Assembly (NCBI RefSeq): GCF_039414295.1
Contig: NZ_JBCITM010000006.1
Location: forward strand, 62,001 to 126,000
Direction of reading: 5' to 3'
DNA from: Anoxynatronum sibiricum
Lineage (GTDB): Bacteria > Bacillota > Clostridia > Peptostreptococcales > Tindalliaceae
Length of the DNA: 64,000 bases
The translations under genes were made by a program, and so were the position numbers. The notes beneath the pieces are model-generated. The model ran no database searches, was not told where the DNA came from, and was given only the letters and a program-made list of their open reading frames with translations. Shown one piece after another: positions 35,538 to 43,825 of this stretch (the first letter of the stretch is position 1; the number at the start of each line of letters is the position of its first letter).

Positions 35538-36099
35538 GGGTAGTGTCCTCCTTCGGTGATGCTGCCGTTATTTGATCCGCCAGGTTTTTTCCGCATCCAC
35601 CACAAAACCGCATGTTTTCTTTGATCGGTTTTCCACAGTCACAGCGCATTTCGGCTGAGATAACAGCGGCTTGACTTTCAGTCTGAGGGGTGGCCATTGA
35701 TTCGACTTTTGTGCCACAGCGTTTGCAGAACAAAGTACCCGGCTTAATGATTTCGCCGCATTGGCAAGTAATGGTTTTCATGCTGTTCACCATTGCTTCT
35801 TCTTCCTGCTGAATGGTTTTAATGGCTTCTTCTTTTTCCCGCACATTTGCATCAATGGATGCAATGGCTTCACAAACAGTTTTGATGGTCAGTTGTACTT
35901 CTTCTGTCTCAAGGCTTTCACTGCGGTAGCCCCGGTAATAATGCGCCCCCAGCTCTTCGATCTGGTCTTTCTTTTTTCCTTCCAGGGTGCTGATCTGATT
36001 TTTTAGCTTGGTGATTTCAATCAGGTTTTTTGATTTGATGCTGGCAATGGCTGCCCCATCATTCACCCCTTTTTTCAGCTTTTCAAGAAAATCCGCCAT
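35524..36099 (-). CDS. Coiled-coil protein with two zinc ribbons (c-di-GMP riboswitch operon, gene 2)
   Basis: A 191-residue soluble protein. Residues ~20-108 are highly charged and helical (probable coiled coil; KLKNQISTLEGKKKDQIEEL). Two zinc ribbons follow: Cys112/114/125/128 and Cys153/155/166/169. AGGAGG precedes the ATG. No enzyme motif is seen. Located between two membrane zinc-ribbon proteins, it could be a cytoplasmic adaptor; that is inference. Confidence 0.82.
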   Translation of the reverse strand: MADFLEKLKKGVNDGAAIASIKSKNLIEITKLKNQISTLEGKKKDQIEELGAHYYRGYRSESLETEEVQLTIKTVCEAIASIDANVREKEEAIKTIQQEEEAMVNSMKTITCQCGEIIKPGTLFCKRCGTKVESMATPQTESQAAVISAEMRCDCGKPIKENMRFCGGCGKNLADQITAASPKEDTTHATE

Positions 36100-36153
36100 A
36101 ATGATTCCTCCTTTGGTTTTTGGTTCAATCCCACTTTTGCAACTTTCTCCCGG

Positions 36154-37779
36154 TTAGTTTTTATACCAGCGTATTTCAACCCAGTCGCTGCTGGGTCCAT
36201 TGAAACCGCTGATATCCACCACATAGGTCTCATCAATGGTGTACATTAGAAACCAGGTGTTATCCATTTCTGAAATCCCTTCTGCATCAGGTTCACCGTA
36301 AATCTCTTTGATTTTTTTGAAAGATGTCCCTACTGGTGCATCAGGAAGATCACTGAACAACACGGCCGACACCTCCTGGTTATGATCCACCACCAGAACG
36401 ATCTCATCATACTTGAAATATGTTCCGCCATTGTAATAGCCTGTGTCCATGGGAGTTCCCATTTCATAAAGAATGGTGCTTTCATGAAGACCAAAATACT
36501 TAAAATAAGGGCGATTTACCTGTGCGATGCGCCGCTCATCAAACTTTTCCACTGCATACCGGCTGACGATTTCACCTTCCAGAGGATCCACCAACAGCTC
36601 TGTGGCAACAAACCCGCCGTCTTCCCAAATATAATCCACCTCGATGTTTGCCACAAAATCACTGTTGAATAATCCCCCCACAGCACCTGTTGCATACCTG
36701 AGGCCTGACTGATCTGAATGATCCAATGGAAAAGTACTCAGGTACATGCCTCTGAAATAGCCACCATCTTCAACAAATTGACCGTTTCTGTAATAGCCTG
36801 CTGCTTCATAGGCCTCTTGATGTTCATCACCTAAACGAATGTCAATGCCTTTCCCTGATTCTCTGCAGGTGATGCTGACAATGTAGTGATCCTTGAACTG
36901 AAAGTTGACTGAAATCTGGAGCTCTTCCAGAAGATCCACTTTGACCCCATTTTTCAGTGAATAGGCATAGTGATCCATGAATCCGGCAGTGCCGCCGCTG
37001 TGAATGCTGAACATGTAATCTGAAACACCGTCGCCGGTGAGATCAGCTGCGATTAGCTCCATGAAAAATCCCATGTAGTCAATCTCTTCAATGTCCAGCA
37101 CCTCGCCACTTTCCGGTTGGCGAATCACCATCACAAATCCTTCTGTCACGCTGCCTTCGTTACTGTCGGCGAAAATCATCAAATTTTCCACACTGCCATC
37201 ACCTGTGACATCTGCCGTTTTCATATCAACTAACACCTTGTTTTCAAAAGCATATGCAAATCCTTCCAGGTGGGGCGACGACATCCCCCGGTTAATGGCA
37301 TCCCTGGCAACTGTCACAGCTTGCTGAGATTGGTGATTTTCCATGAGCAAGGCAGTCAAAGCCTCAAACTCAATCACTTCACTGAATGTTTCCAGGTCTG
37401 TCATCACCAGTTGATACAACAGCTCATTGGCTTCTTCATACTGGCTTTCCTGTTGAAGCTCTCTCACTTTCCCGATTTTTTCCATGACAAGGCTATTCGC
37501 TGCTGCAGGCTTATCTACAGGTGTCTTTGTTTCCGCAAGCTCATGATCAGCCCCCGTGGCTACCTGATCAGATGTTGATCGGTCTGAAAAAAACAGGTAA
37601 TAGGTACCGGCAACCGCCGCCACTAAAAGTACGATGATAAGCACCACTGCTGCAGCTCTTTTTTTGCCATGTGCTTTCACTGTCGATTCCTTCTCAGTGG
37701 GGTTTGCTGCCGCACCACAAAATGGACAGAACCGACTGTCCGTTTCAATCTCCTTGCCACAATGACCACAATACACCAT
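36154..37779 (-). CDS. Zinc-ribbon, single-helix anchored protein with large outside domain (c-di-GMP riboswitch operon, gene 1)
   Basis: A 541-residue protein. It has an N-terminal zinc ribbon (Cys4, Cys7, Cys18, Cys21), a Lys-rich linker and one transmembrane helix (~42-64). A ~475-residue extracytoplasmic region follows. It contains two DxTGDG segments (ADVTGDGSVENLMIF, AADLTGDGVSDYMFS) resembling FG-GAP/VCBS-type calcium-binding repeats. The C-terminal ~75 residues (from VGTSFKKIKEIYGEPD) resemble DUF4309-like domains by eye. ATG at 37779 was chosen because the ribbon starts there and GGAAG precedes it; an earlier ATG adds 14 low-complexity residues. It is the first gene behind a c-di-GMP-I riboswitch and terminator. 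Confidence 0.8.
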   Translation of the reverse strand: MVYCGHCGKEIETDSRFCPFCGAAANPTEKESTVKAHGKKRAAAVVLIIVLLVAAVAGTYYLFFSDRSTSDQVATGADHELAETKTPVDKPAAANSLVMEKIGKVRELQQESQYEEANELLYQLVMTDLETFSEVIEFEALTALLMENHQSQQAVTVARDAINRGMSSPHLEGFAYAFENKVLVDMKTADVTGDGSVENLMIFADSNEGSVTEGFVMVIRQPESGEVLDIEEIDYMGFFMELIAADLTGDGVSDYMFSIHSGGTAGFMDHYAYSLKNGVKVDLLEELQISVNFQFKDHYIVSITCRESGKGIDIRLGDEHQEAYEAAGYYRNGQFVEDGGYFRGMYLSTFPLDHSDQSGLRYATGAVGGLFNSDFVANIEVDYIWEDGGFVATELLVDPLEGEIVSRYAVEKFDERRIAQVNRPYFKYFGLHESTILYEMGTPMDTGYYNGGTYFKYDEIVLVVDHNQEVSAVLFSDLPDAPVGTSFKKIKEIYGEPDAEGISEMDNTWFLMYTIDETYVVDISGFNGPSSDWVEIRWYKN

Positions 37780-37875
37780 GCCATCACTTCCTTTTCCAGT
37801 ATTATGCGCTTTTTCCTTCACCGATGCCCGTTTTTTGTGAAATAATCACACTCGCCAAACCCGCCCGGCGCGCAC

Positions 37876-37903
37876 AAAAAAGCCTGTTCTCAATCTGAGA
37901 ACA
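37876..37903 (-). terminator. Riboswitch-associated terminator
   Basis: An 8-base stem (37885-37892 with 37896-37903, TGTTCTCA/TGAGAACA) with a 3-base loop. On the minus strand a run of six T (37881-37876) follows four bases later. It lies between the c-di-GMP-I aptamer and the first zinc-ribbon gene, as expected for an expression platform. Whether the ligand turns expression on or off cannot be read without folding. Confidence 0.7.
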
Positions 37904-37954
37904 AGCCAATCCTCAATGATCATCCGTAAACGGTTCATTACCCTACCCTATCGT

Positions 37955-38036
37955 GTGCGGTAACCGGCTGCCATGACATTACTGTTTTAGGCCCCTGGCT
38001 TTGCGTCTCCATCTTTCGGTGGATTTGCTTTTCTCA
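37955..38036 (-). ncRNA. Cyclic-di-GMP-I (GEMM-I) riboswitch aptamer
   Basis: On the minus strand the conserved order of GEMM-I is present: GCAAA-TCC, a GAAA tetraloop hairpin, GACGCAAAGCC, a short linker, GCCTAAAACAG, then ATGGCAGCCGGTTACCG. The GAAA tetraloop, the CGCAAAGCC core and the GCAGCCGG-TTACC segment are diagnostic. It lies 5' of a terminator (37876-37903) and the zinc-ribbon operon. The intergenic region 37780-38254 holds this element and the divergent DtxR-type gene's promoter; no other structure was seen. Confidence 0.88.
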
Positions 38037-38196
38037 TCATATGAATGTTTCATGTGGGAAAAGCATACCATACTATCACTAAATAATATAGTCCTTGATT
38101 TTTTAGTGCTGTGGTACCGGTTTTTTGCTGCATCCAGATAGATTCCCATTCATTTGATATGAAAAGTGTTTAGATCAACTATAGCAGGGTAATTAT

Positions 38197-38212
38197 CAGG
38201 TAAGCCTTAACA
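38197..38212. promoter_or_regulatory. Candidate DtxR/MntR operator
   Basis: The imperfect dyad CAGGTAAGCCTTAACA lies 43-58 bases before the ATG of the DtxR-family gene. Its AGGTAAGCCTTA core loosely resembles DtxR-type boxes (AGGTTAGCCTAACCT in the best-known member). This fits metal-dependent autoregulation of the metal-transport operon, but the match is imperfect. Confidence 0.35.
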
Positions 38213-38254
38213 TTTATTGCTGGCTATCCTTGTTTTTAGAGAGGGTGTTTTCTA

Positions 38255-38938
38255 ATGAACCGGGGGGAAGAAGATTACCTGAAGGTGCTTTATGAGCTTC
38301 AGACAGCCGATGGAAAACCTGTGAGCAATGCAACACTGGCACTCACCCTGGATCATTCTGTCCAGTCTGTGAACGAAATGATCAAAAAACTGGCAGCAAA
38401 AAACTTCGTGGTATACACCCCCTACCTGGGTACCCGGTTGACCCAAAGCGGAACCACCGCAGCCGTTTCGCTGCTGCGAAAGCACCGGCTATGGGAATAC
38501 TTTCTCCATGAAAAACTCCATTATTCCTGGGAAGAAATTCATGAAGAAGCTGAGCTGCTGGAACACGTCACGTCAACAAGGCTGGAAGAAGCTCTATTTG
38601 ATTTTTTAGGCAGACCTTCCTACTGTCCCCACGGCAACCCCATTCCCACCTTAGAAGGCCTCATGCCCCAGCTGCCTCTCATCTCATTGATGGAAGCTGA
38701 ACCAGGAAACAGTTACAGGCTGGTGCGGGTACCAGATGAACAGCAGGTACTGACTTATTTGCTGAACATCGGACTAGCATTGGGAAACAGCATGCAAGTG
38801 GTTCGTCAAGACACCGTTAGTGATATTATCACCCTGAAATTAAGGCATGAGCACATCGCCATTGGTTTTAAGGTGGCCCAGTTGCTCTACGTCGAACCTA
38901 TTCCGAATAAAGTACAATCAACACACCCTGATGAATAA
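38255..38938 (+). CDS. DtxR/MntR-family metal-dependent regulator with FeoA-like domain
   Basis: A 227-residue regulator with an N-terminal winged helix (~1-65; GEEDYLKVLYELQ). A metal-binding dimerisation region (~70-140) follows, with candidate ligands in HRLWEYFLHEKL, EEAELLEHV and CPHGNPIP. A C-terminal SH3-like FeoA-type domain (~155-220) completes it, so it is the long DtxR/IdeR-like form and not the short MntR form. It lies 23 bases before a Mn/Zn-type ABC operon in the same direction and presumably represses it when Mn2+, Fe2+ or Zn2+ is replete. Confidence 0.9.
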   Translation: MNRGEEDYLKVLYELQTADGKPVSNATLALTLDHSVQSVNEMIKKLAAKNFVVYTPYLGTRLTQSGTTAAVSLLRKHRLWEYFLHEKLHYSWEEIHEEAELLEHVTSTRLEEALFDFLGRPSYCPHGNPIPTLEGLMPQLPLISLMEAEPGNSYRLVRVPDEQQVLTYLLNIGLALGNSMQVVRQDTVSDIITLKLRHEHIAIGFKVAQLLYVEPIPNKVQSTHPDE

Positions 38939-38961
38939 ACACCAAGAATGGAGGATCTCAC

Positions 38962-39891
38962 ATGAAAAAATGGCAACGTCTTATCATCCTTGTCACCCTG
39001 GTGGCCCTGGCATCCGTTGGCTGCACATCGGCCCCCGTATCAGAAGAAAATGGCCAGTATCAAGTGGTGGCTACTACCACCATGCTGGCAGACCTGGCCC
39101 GGGTCATCGGCGGCGACCATGTCACTGTCACCGGTCTCATGGGACCGGGCATTGACCCCCACCTTTACAGTGCCAGCGCCGGCGATGTGGAAACCATCAG
39201 TTCGGCTGATCTGATTCTTTACAACGGTTTGCAGCTGGAGGCAAAGTTGGGTGAAGTGTTCAGTCAGATGAGAAGTCAGAACAGGAAAGTGGTGGCTGTT
39301 GCGGAAGCAATGCCAGAATCACTCTTCCTGGAATCAGAGGAGGAAGACGAAATCTACGACCCCCATATCTGGTTTGATGTACAGCTGTGGAAACTGGCTG
39401 CCGAAGCTGTGCGAGACGCCCTGATAGATCTGGACGAAGCCAATGCAGATGCCTACCGGGAAAATTATGAAGCCTATGCCGTTGAGCTGGATGAGCTGCA
39501 TGCTTACGTGTTGGCAAGAGCAGAAGAGCTTCCCGCAGCCTCTCGCGTACTCATCACCGCCCACGATGCCTTTGCTTATTTTGGTGAAGCCTACGGATTT
39601 GAAGTGCTGGGACTGCAGGGCATTTCAACTGTCAGCGAGGCGGGCACTGCCGATATTCGAGAACTGGCCGACTTTATTTATGAAAACCAAATTAAGGCCA
39701 TTTTCATCGAATCATCTGTTCCCACCCGCAGCATTGAAGCCGTTCAGGAGGCTGTTCGCTCCCGAGGCTTTGAAACCGCCATTGGAGGCGAGCTGTATTC
39801 AGACTCCCTGGGTTCAGCGGGAACCGATGCAGCCACTTACATTGGCACAGTAAGGGCTAATATTGACACCATTGTAGATGCATTGAAATAG
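38962..39891 (+). CDS. Metal-binding lipoprotein of Mn/Zn/Fe ABC importer (TroA/PsaA/ZnuA family)
   Basis: A 309-residue cluster A-I binding protein with lipobox ASVGCTSA. Metal ligands appear in order: the His of GPGIDPHLYSA, the His of DPHIWFD, and ITAHDAFAYFG with the Asp/Glu region near FIESSVPTR. No long His-rich loop is present (there is a short acidic ESEEEDEIYD stretch), which favours Mn/Fe over Zn. AGGAGG-like GGAGG precedes the ATG. It delivers metal to the permeases encoded downstream. Confidence 0.92.
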   Translation: MKKWQRLIILVTLVALASVGCTSAPVSEENGQYQVVATTTMLADLARVIGGDHVTVTGLMGPGIDPHLYSASAGDVETISSADLILYNGLQLEAKLGEVFSQMRSQNRKVVAVAEAMPESLFLESEEEDEIYDPHIWFDVQLWKLAAEAVRDALIDLDEANADAYRENYEAYAVELDELHAYVLARAEELPAASRVLITAHDAFAYFGEAYGFEVLGLQGISTVSEAGTADIRELADFIYENQIKAIFIESSVPTRSIEAVQEAVRSRGFETAIGGELYSDSLGSAGTDAATYIGTVRANIDTIVDALK

Positions 39892-39902
39892 GAGGTACAG
39901 CC

Positions 39903-40643
39903 ATGAACCAGGAACATGCATTGATCATTGAGGACATGACCGTTGCGTATCAGACAACACCCGTTCTTTGGGATATTGATGTGAAGGTACCCCCAGGCGT
40001 TCTCATGGCCATCGTGGGTCCCAACGGTGCAGGAAAATCAACACTTATCAAGGCAGTTTTGCAATTGATCAAACCCATTTCAGGCACCGTGACCATCCAT
40101 GGCAGCTCCTACGAAACTCAGCGAAAAAAAATCGCTTACGTGCCTCAGCGGGGCAGTGTGGACTGGGATTTTCCCACCAGCGTGCTGGATGTGGTGCTGA
40201 TGGGGCGTTACGGCTTTCTGGGCTGGATCAAACGCCCCACCCATCAAGACCGTCAGCTGGCCATGGAGGCCCTTGAAAAAGTAGGCATGGAAGCCTTTGC
40301 CCAACGTCAGATCAGCCAGCTATCAGGCGGACAGCAACAGCGGGTGTTTCTCGCCCGGGCCCTGGTTCAGGATGCGGCCATCTACTTCATGGATGAACCT
40401 TTTCAAGGGGTAGATGCCAAAACAGAACAGGCCATCATTGTCTTGCTGAAAGAGCTGCGGGCTTCCGGCAAAACCGTTGTGGTGGTGCATCATGACCTTC
40501 AAACCGTTGCCGATTATTTTGACTGGGTAACCTTGCTCAACACCCAATTGATTGCCAGCGGCCCTGTGGCAGAAGTATTCACCGAAGAAAACCTAAAAAA
40601 AACCTACCGAAGCACTGGCAAGGTGCTGAAGGGCGAGGAGTGA
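39903..40643 (+). CDS. Mn/Zn-type ABC importer ATPase
   Basis: A 246-residue ATPase with Walker A GPNGAGKST (~38-46), Q-loop YVPQRGSVDWDFPTSVLDVV (typical of Mn/Zn importers), signature LSGGQQQR, Walker B AIYFMDEPFQGVD and H-loop VVHHD. It is 11 bases after the binding protein and 4 bases before the first permease, all in one operon. Confidence 0.94.
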   Translation: MNQEHALIIEDMTVAYQTTPVLWDIDVKVPPGVLMAIVGPNGAGKSTLIKAVLQLIKPISGTVTIHGSSYETQRKKIAYVPQRGSVDWDFPTSVLDVVLMGRYGFLGWIKRPTHQDRQLAMEALEKVGMEAFAQRQISQLSGGQQQRVFLARALVQDAAIYFMDEPFQGVDAKTEQAIIVLLKELRASGKTVVVVHHDLQTVADYFDWVTLLNTQLIASGPVAEVFTEENLKKTYRSTGKVLKGEE

Positions 40644-40647
40644 TGGG

Positions 40648-41778
40648 ATGCTGACAACATTTGGCCTTGATTATACCTTGTTGGTTGTTTCTGCAGGATC
40701 AGGTCTTCTGGGACTTGTCAGCGGTGTCTTGGGTGTTTTCGCAGTACTGCGGAAACAATCTCTGTTGGGAGATGCCGTGGCTCATGCGGCACTCCCCGGC
40801 ATTGCCCTGATGTTCCTGATGACCCAGACCCGTCAGACAGAGCTGCTTTTGCTGGGTGCCACCCTCACCGGTGTTCTTGCCACCAGTGCCATTATCGCCA
40901 TTGACCGATTTTCCCGCATCAAGTACGACAGTGCCCTGGCCCTGGTTCTTTCAGTGTTCTTTGGTTTTGGGCTGGTGCTCATCACCTTTATTCAAAAAAT
41001 ACCCACTGCCAATCAGGCCGGACTTGACAAGTTTATCTTCGGCCAGGCTTCCACCATGCTGATGCGGGATGTACGACTGATGATCTGGGTCACCCTGGTG
41101 ATGCTTGGCCTGACCATCCTGTTCTGGAAAGAGCTGAAAATGTTCTCCTTTGACCCTGGATTCGCAGAGGTGGCCGGCTTTTCCACACGCCGTATCAATG
41201 CCCTTCTTTCCGGAATGCTTGTGGCAGCCATCATGATTGGTCTGCAGACTGTTGGTGTTATTTTAATGAGTGCCCTGATTGTGGCGCCTGGAGCAGCTGC
41301 CAGACAGTGGTCAGATCGGCTGTGGGTGGTGGCCATGCTGGCCGGCTTTTTCGGGGCTGTTTCAGGTCTCATCGGTACACTCATCAGCTCTTCGCTGACT
41401 AAAATGCCCACCGGCCCTACCATTGTGATTGTCTTAAGTCTCTTTACCCTCACCAGTCTGGTAGCTGCCCCAAACCGGGGCCTGTTATGGAAACACCTGC
41501 GCCAGCGGAAAAGCCAGCAGTTGATCTCCGCCGAGAAAACACTGAAAGCCATCTATCTGTTGGCTATGAACCACGACAACCACCATCACAGCCATGACAT
41601 GGCCATGATTAAACCTTCGAAAAACATCTCAGGCAAGCCGTCTCCTGCCCTTCACCGAGCTGTTGAAAGTCTGGAGCATCAGGGGCTGGTGCGTCGGGAT
41701 GCCGACAACCAAGTGGCCATTACCCCCCAGGGGATCCAGCACGTCAAGGTGCATCTTATGGAAGGAGGAGAACAATGA
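40648..41778 (+). CDS. Metal ABC permease 1 with His-rich linker and C-terminal winged-helix-like tail
   Basis: A 376-residue ABC-3 family permease. Residues ~1-275 hold 8-9 helices with motifs GDAVAHAALPGIAL and LIVAPGAAARQWSDRL. The remaining ~90 residues are soluble: AEKTLKAIYLLAMN, then a His-rich stretch (NHDNHHHSHDMAM), then SPALHRAVESLEHQGLVRRDADNQVAITPQG, which looks like a DtxR-type winged helix. Some bacillary MntC permeases also have long C-terminal extensions. The tail could sense metal or bind DNA; neither is shown. Confidence 0.9.
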   Translation: MLTTFGLDYTLLVVSAGSGLLGLVSGVLGVFAVLRKQSLLGDAVAHAALPGIALMFLMTQTRQTELLLLGATLTGVLATSAIIAIDRFSRIKYDSALALVLSVFFGFGLVLITFIQKIPTANQAGLDKFIFGQASTMLMRDVRLMIWVTLVMLGLTILFWKELKMFSFDPGFAEVAGFSTRRINALLSGMLVAAIMIGLQTVGVILMSALIVAPGAAARQWSDRLWVVAMLAGFFGAVSGLIGTLISSSLTKMPTGPTIVIVLSLFTLTSLVAAPNRGLLWKHLRQRKSQQLISAEKTLKAIYLLAMNHDNHHHSHDMAMIKPSKNISGKPSPALHRAVESLEHQGLVRRDADNQVAITPQGIQHVKVHLMEGGEQ

Positions 41779-42911
41779 GTGCACAAAACGAAATTCTGCT
41801 GATCGCCATGATTGTCTCCACCGCCTGCACCATTCCCGGCATGTTTTTGGTGCTGCGTTCCATGGCCATGATGTCTGATGCCATTACCCACACCATTCTT
41901 CTTGGAATTGTCATTGCCTTCTTCATCGTCCACAGCCTCACTTCTCCCCTCCTGATTCTGGGGGCGGCACTCATGGGCTTGCTGACGGTGTTGATGGTGG
42001 AATCCATCACCAAAACCCAATTGATGGCAGAGGATTCAGCCATTGGCATTGTTTTTCCATTTTTATTCAGCATTGCCATTATACTCATCACCCGCTATGC
42101 CGGTTCAGTCCATCTGGACACAGACTCTGTGCTGTTGGGAGAATTGGCTTTTGCCCCTTTTAGCCGCTTCGTGCTTATGGGAAAAGACCTGGGAGCCAAA
42201 GCCATTTATGTGATGGGAACTGTTCTGGTGATGAACCTGCTGCTGGTGATCCTGTTCTTTAAAGAGCTTAAAATCGCCACCTTCGATCCGGCACTGGCAG
42301 CTGTATTGGGGTTAGCCCCCACATTGATTCATTACGGCTTAATGGCTGCCGTTTCCATTACTGCTGTGGCTGCCTTTGAAACAGTGGGGTCCATTCTGGT
42401 GGTCGCCTTCATGGTGGGACCGCCGGTCACAGCCTACCTGTTGACAGATGACCTGAAAAAAATGATGCTCATCAGCTTTGCCATTGGTGCCCTCAATGCT
42501 TTTGTGGGGTTTCGGGCAGCCCTCTGGCTGGATGTTTCCATCGCTGGTTCCATGGCCACTGTCACAGGCATTACCTTCTTCCTGGTTTTTTTAACCGCTC
42601 CCGGCAGAGGCATGCTGTCGGTTTTCATGAGACGCCGCAGGCAAAAGGTGGACTTTGCCGAAAAATCACTGCTGTTCCACTTGCACAACCATGAGGGTGA
42701 CCCGGATGAAGCCCTGGAAAACGGAAGACACACCATCTATCAGCATCTCCACTGGCCCCATGATTTTCTGGACCGCCTGGTGCGGCAACTGATTCAACAT
42801 CATTATGTAGTGGTTGAGAATGATGTGCTGAAGCTCACCGATCAGGGGCGGGCGTATGCCATAAAAAGCTACGAAGAGATCGTTGCAGGCATCCAGCATA
42901 AGGAAGCTTAA
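41775..42911 (+). CDS. Metal ABC permease 2 with C-terminal winged-helix-like tail
   Basis: A 378-residue ABC-3 permease overlapping permease 1 by four bases (ATGA). The membrane part (~1-275) has MSDAITHTILLGIV and SILVVAFMVGPPVTAYLL. The ~95-residue tail (KVDFAEKSLLFHLHNHE to LKLTDQGRAYAIKSY) has the same winged-helix-like pattern as permease 1, including the terminal L-T-x-Q-G motif, but a shorter His content. The two permeases probably form a heterodimer with two such tails facing the cytoplasm. Confidence 0.9.
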   Translation: MSAQNEILLIAMIVSTACTIPGMFLVLRSMAMMSDAITHTILLGIVIAFFIVHSLTSPLLILGAALMGLLTVLMVESITKTQLMAEDSAIGIVFPFLFSIAIILITRYAGSVHLDTDSVLLGELAFAPFSRFVLMGKDLGAKAIYVMGTVLVMNLLLVILFFKELKIATFDPALAAVLGLAPTLIHYGLMAAVSITAVAAFETVGSILVVAFMVGPPVTAYLLTDDLKKMMLISFAIGALNAFVGFRAALWLDVSIAGSMATVTGITFFLVFLTAPGRGMLSVFMRRRRQKVDFAEKSLLFHLHNHEGDPDEALENGRHTIYQHLHWPHDFLDRLVRQLIQHHYVVVENDVLKLTDQGRAYAIKSYEEIVAGIQHKEA

Positions 42912-42968
42912 CGCTGCTGTCTTCACCTCTGAAGCCACCCGATTTCCTTAAACGACTATTGAAACACC

Positions 42969-43016
42969 AAAAGCCGCAGCACTTTTCAGAACACGAAAAG
43001 ACACTGCGGCTTTTTT
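42969..43016. terminator. Bidirectional terminator between metal operon and YgjP-like gene
   Basis: An 11-base outer stem (42969-42979 with 43004-43014, AAAAGCCGCAG type) with an inner CTTTTC/GAAAAG stem. T-runs occur on both strands, so it can stop the rightward metal operon and the leftward metallopeptidase gene. Confidence 0.85.
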
Positions 43017-43023
43017 CGACTGA

Positions 43024-43728
43024 TTACCCAGCTAACTCCCTGCGAAGGTGCCGCCATAGGGGAAGAAATCGGTCCATCAAACCCTTAAAACGTTGATTAT
43101 GGTGGCGTTCCAGCAGGTGGACCATCTCATGAACCACAATATATTCCAGGCACTCAGGGGATTTTCTGGCCAGCTCCAGGTTGATCCAGATGCGCTTTGC
43201 CTGAATATTGCAGGTGCCCCACCGAGTCTTCATTCGTTTCACTCCCCATTGGTGAACCTTCACACCCATCACTGGTTCCCATTTCTGGATACAGGGTGGA
43301 ATCAGTGCCTTTAACTGTTCCCGGTACCATTGGTAAAGAAGGGCTTCCCGGTCTTCACCGGTGTGCCCCGGCTTTACGTACAATTCCAGGAAATTTTCCC
43401 GCTGCCGCACCCCTTGCTTTGCCGAAGACTGGTTCATTTCCACCACCTTCAGTTCATACATTTGACCCATGAAAGCATGGGCCTCCCCGGTGACAAATTG
43501 CCTGACCGGCGGTGGTTTAACAGCAGCGAGCCGGCTGCGGTGCTTGTTGATCCAGGGCATTTTGGCCCTGGCAAAAGCCTTGATGGACTGATCGTCCACC
43601 CCCCGGGGCACCGACATGCTCACCTGGCCTTCCGGCCCCTGCACTCTCAGGTTGATGTTTTTAATATTTTTACGCACCACCTGAATGGAGATGCCGTCCA
43701 TCATCAGTTGTTCCGTGCTGTTCTTCAA
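43024..43728 (-). CDS. YgjP-like (DUF45/M48-related) metallopeptidase
   Basis: A 234-residue soluble protein. The zinc-protease motif is VVHEMVHLLERHHNQRF (HExxH, with the third His in the following helix), near residues 190-207. The upstream WGVKRMKTRWGTCN is the conserved YgjP W-G-S-C-like segment. Function in bacteria is poorly defined, and it is often associated with type I restriction loci, which are absent here. Translation seems to start at TTG (43728) behind AGGTGG; an internal ATG at 43707 is an alternative. Confidence 0.88.
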   Translation of the reverse strand: MKNSTEQLMMDGISIQVVRKNIKNINLRVQGPEGQVSMSVPRGVDDQSIKAFARAKMPWINKHRSRLAAVKPPPVRQFVTGEAHAFMGQMYELKVVEMNQSSAKQGVRQRENFLELYVKPGHTGEDREALLYQWYREQLKALIPPCIQKWEPVMGVKVHQWGVKRMKTRWGTCNIQAKRIWINLELARKSPECLEYIVVHEMVHLLERHHNQRFKGLMDRFLPLWRHLRRELAG

Positions 43729-43825
43729 CGTTTTTCGCCACCTGTTCTGTCATCTTTAAAGTCAGAACCGTTCTGATCCCTTACTTTAAGTCACATTGTC
43801 TCCATCTCTCCATCACCACTTCACT

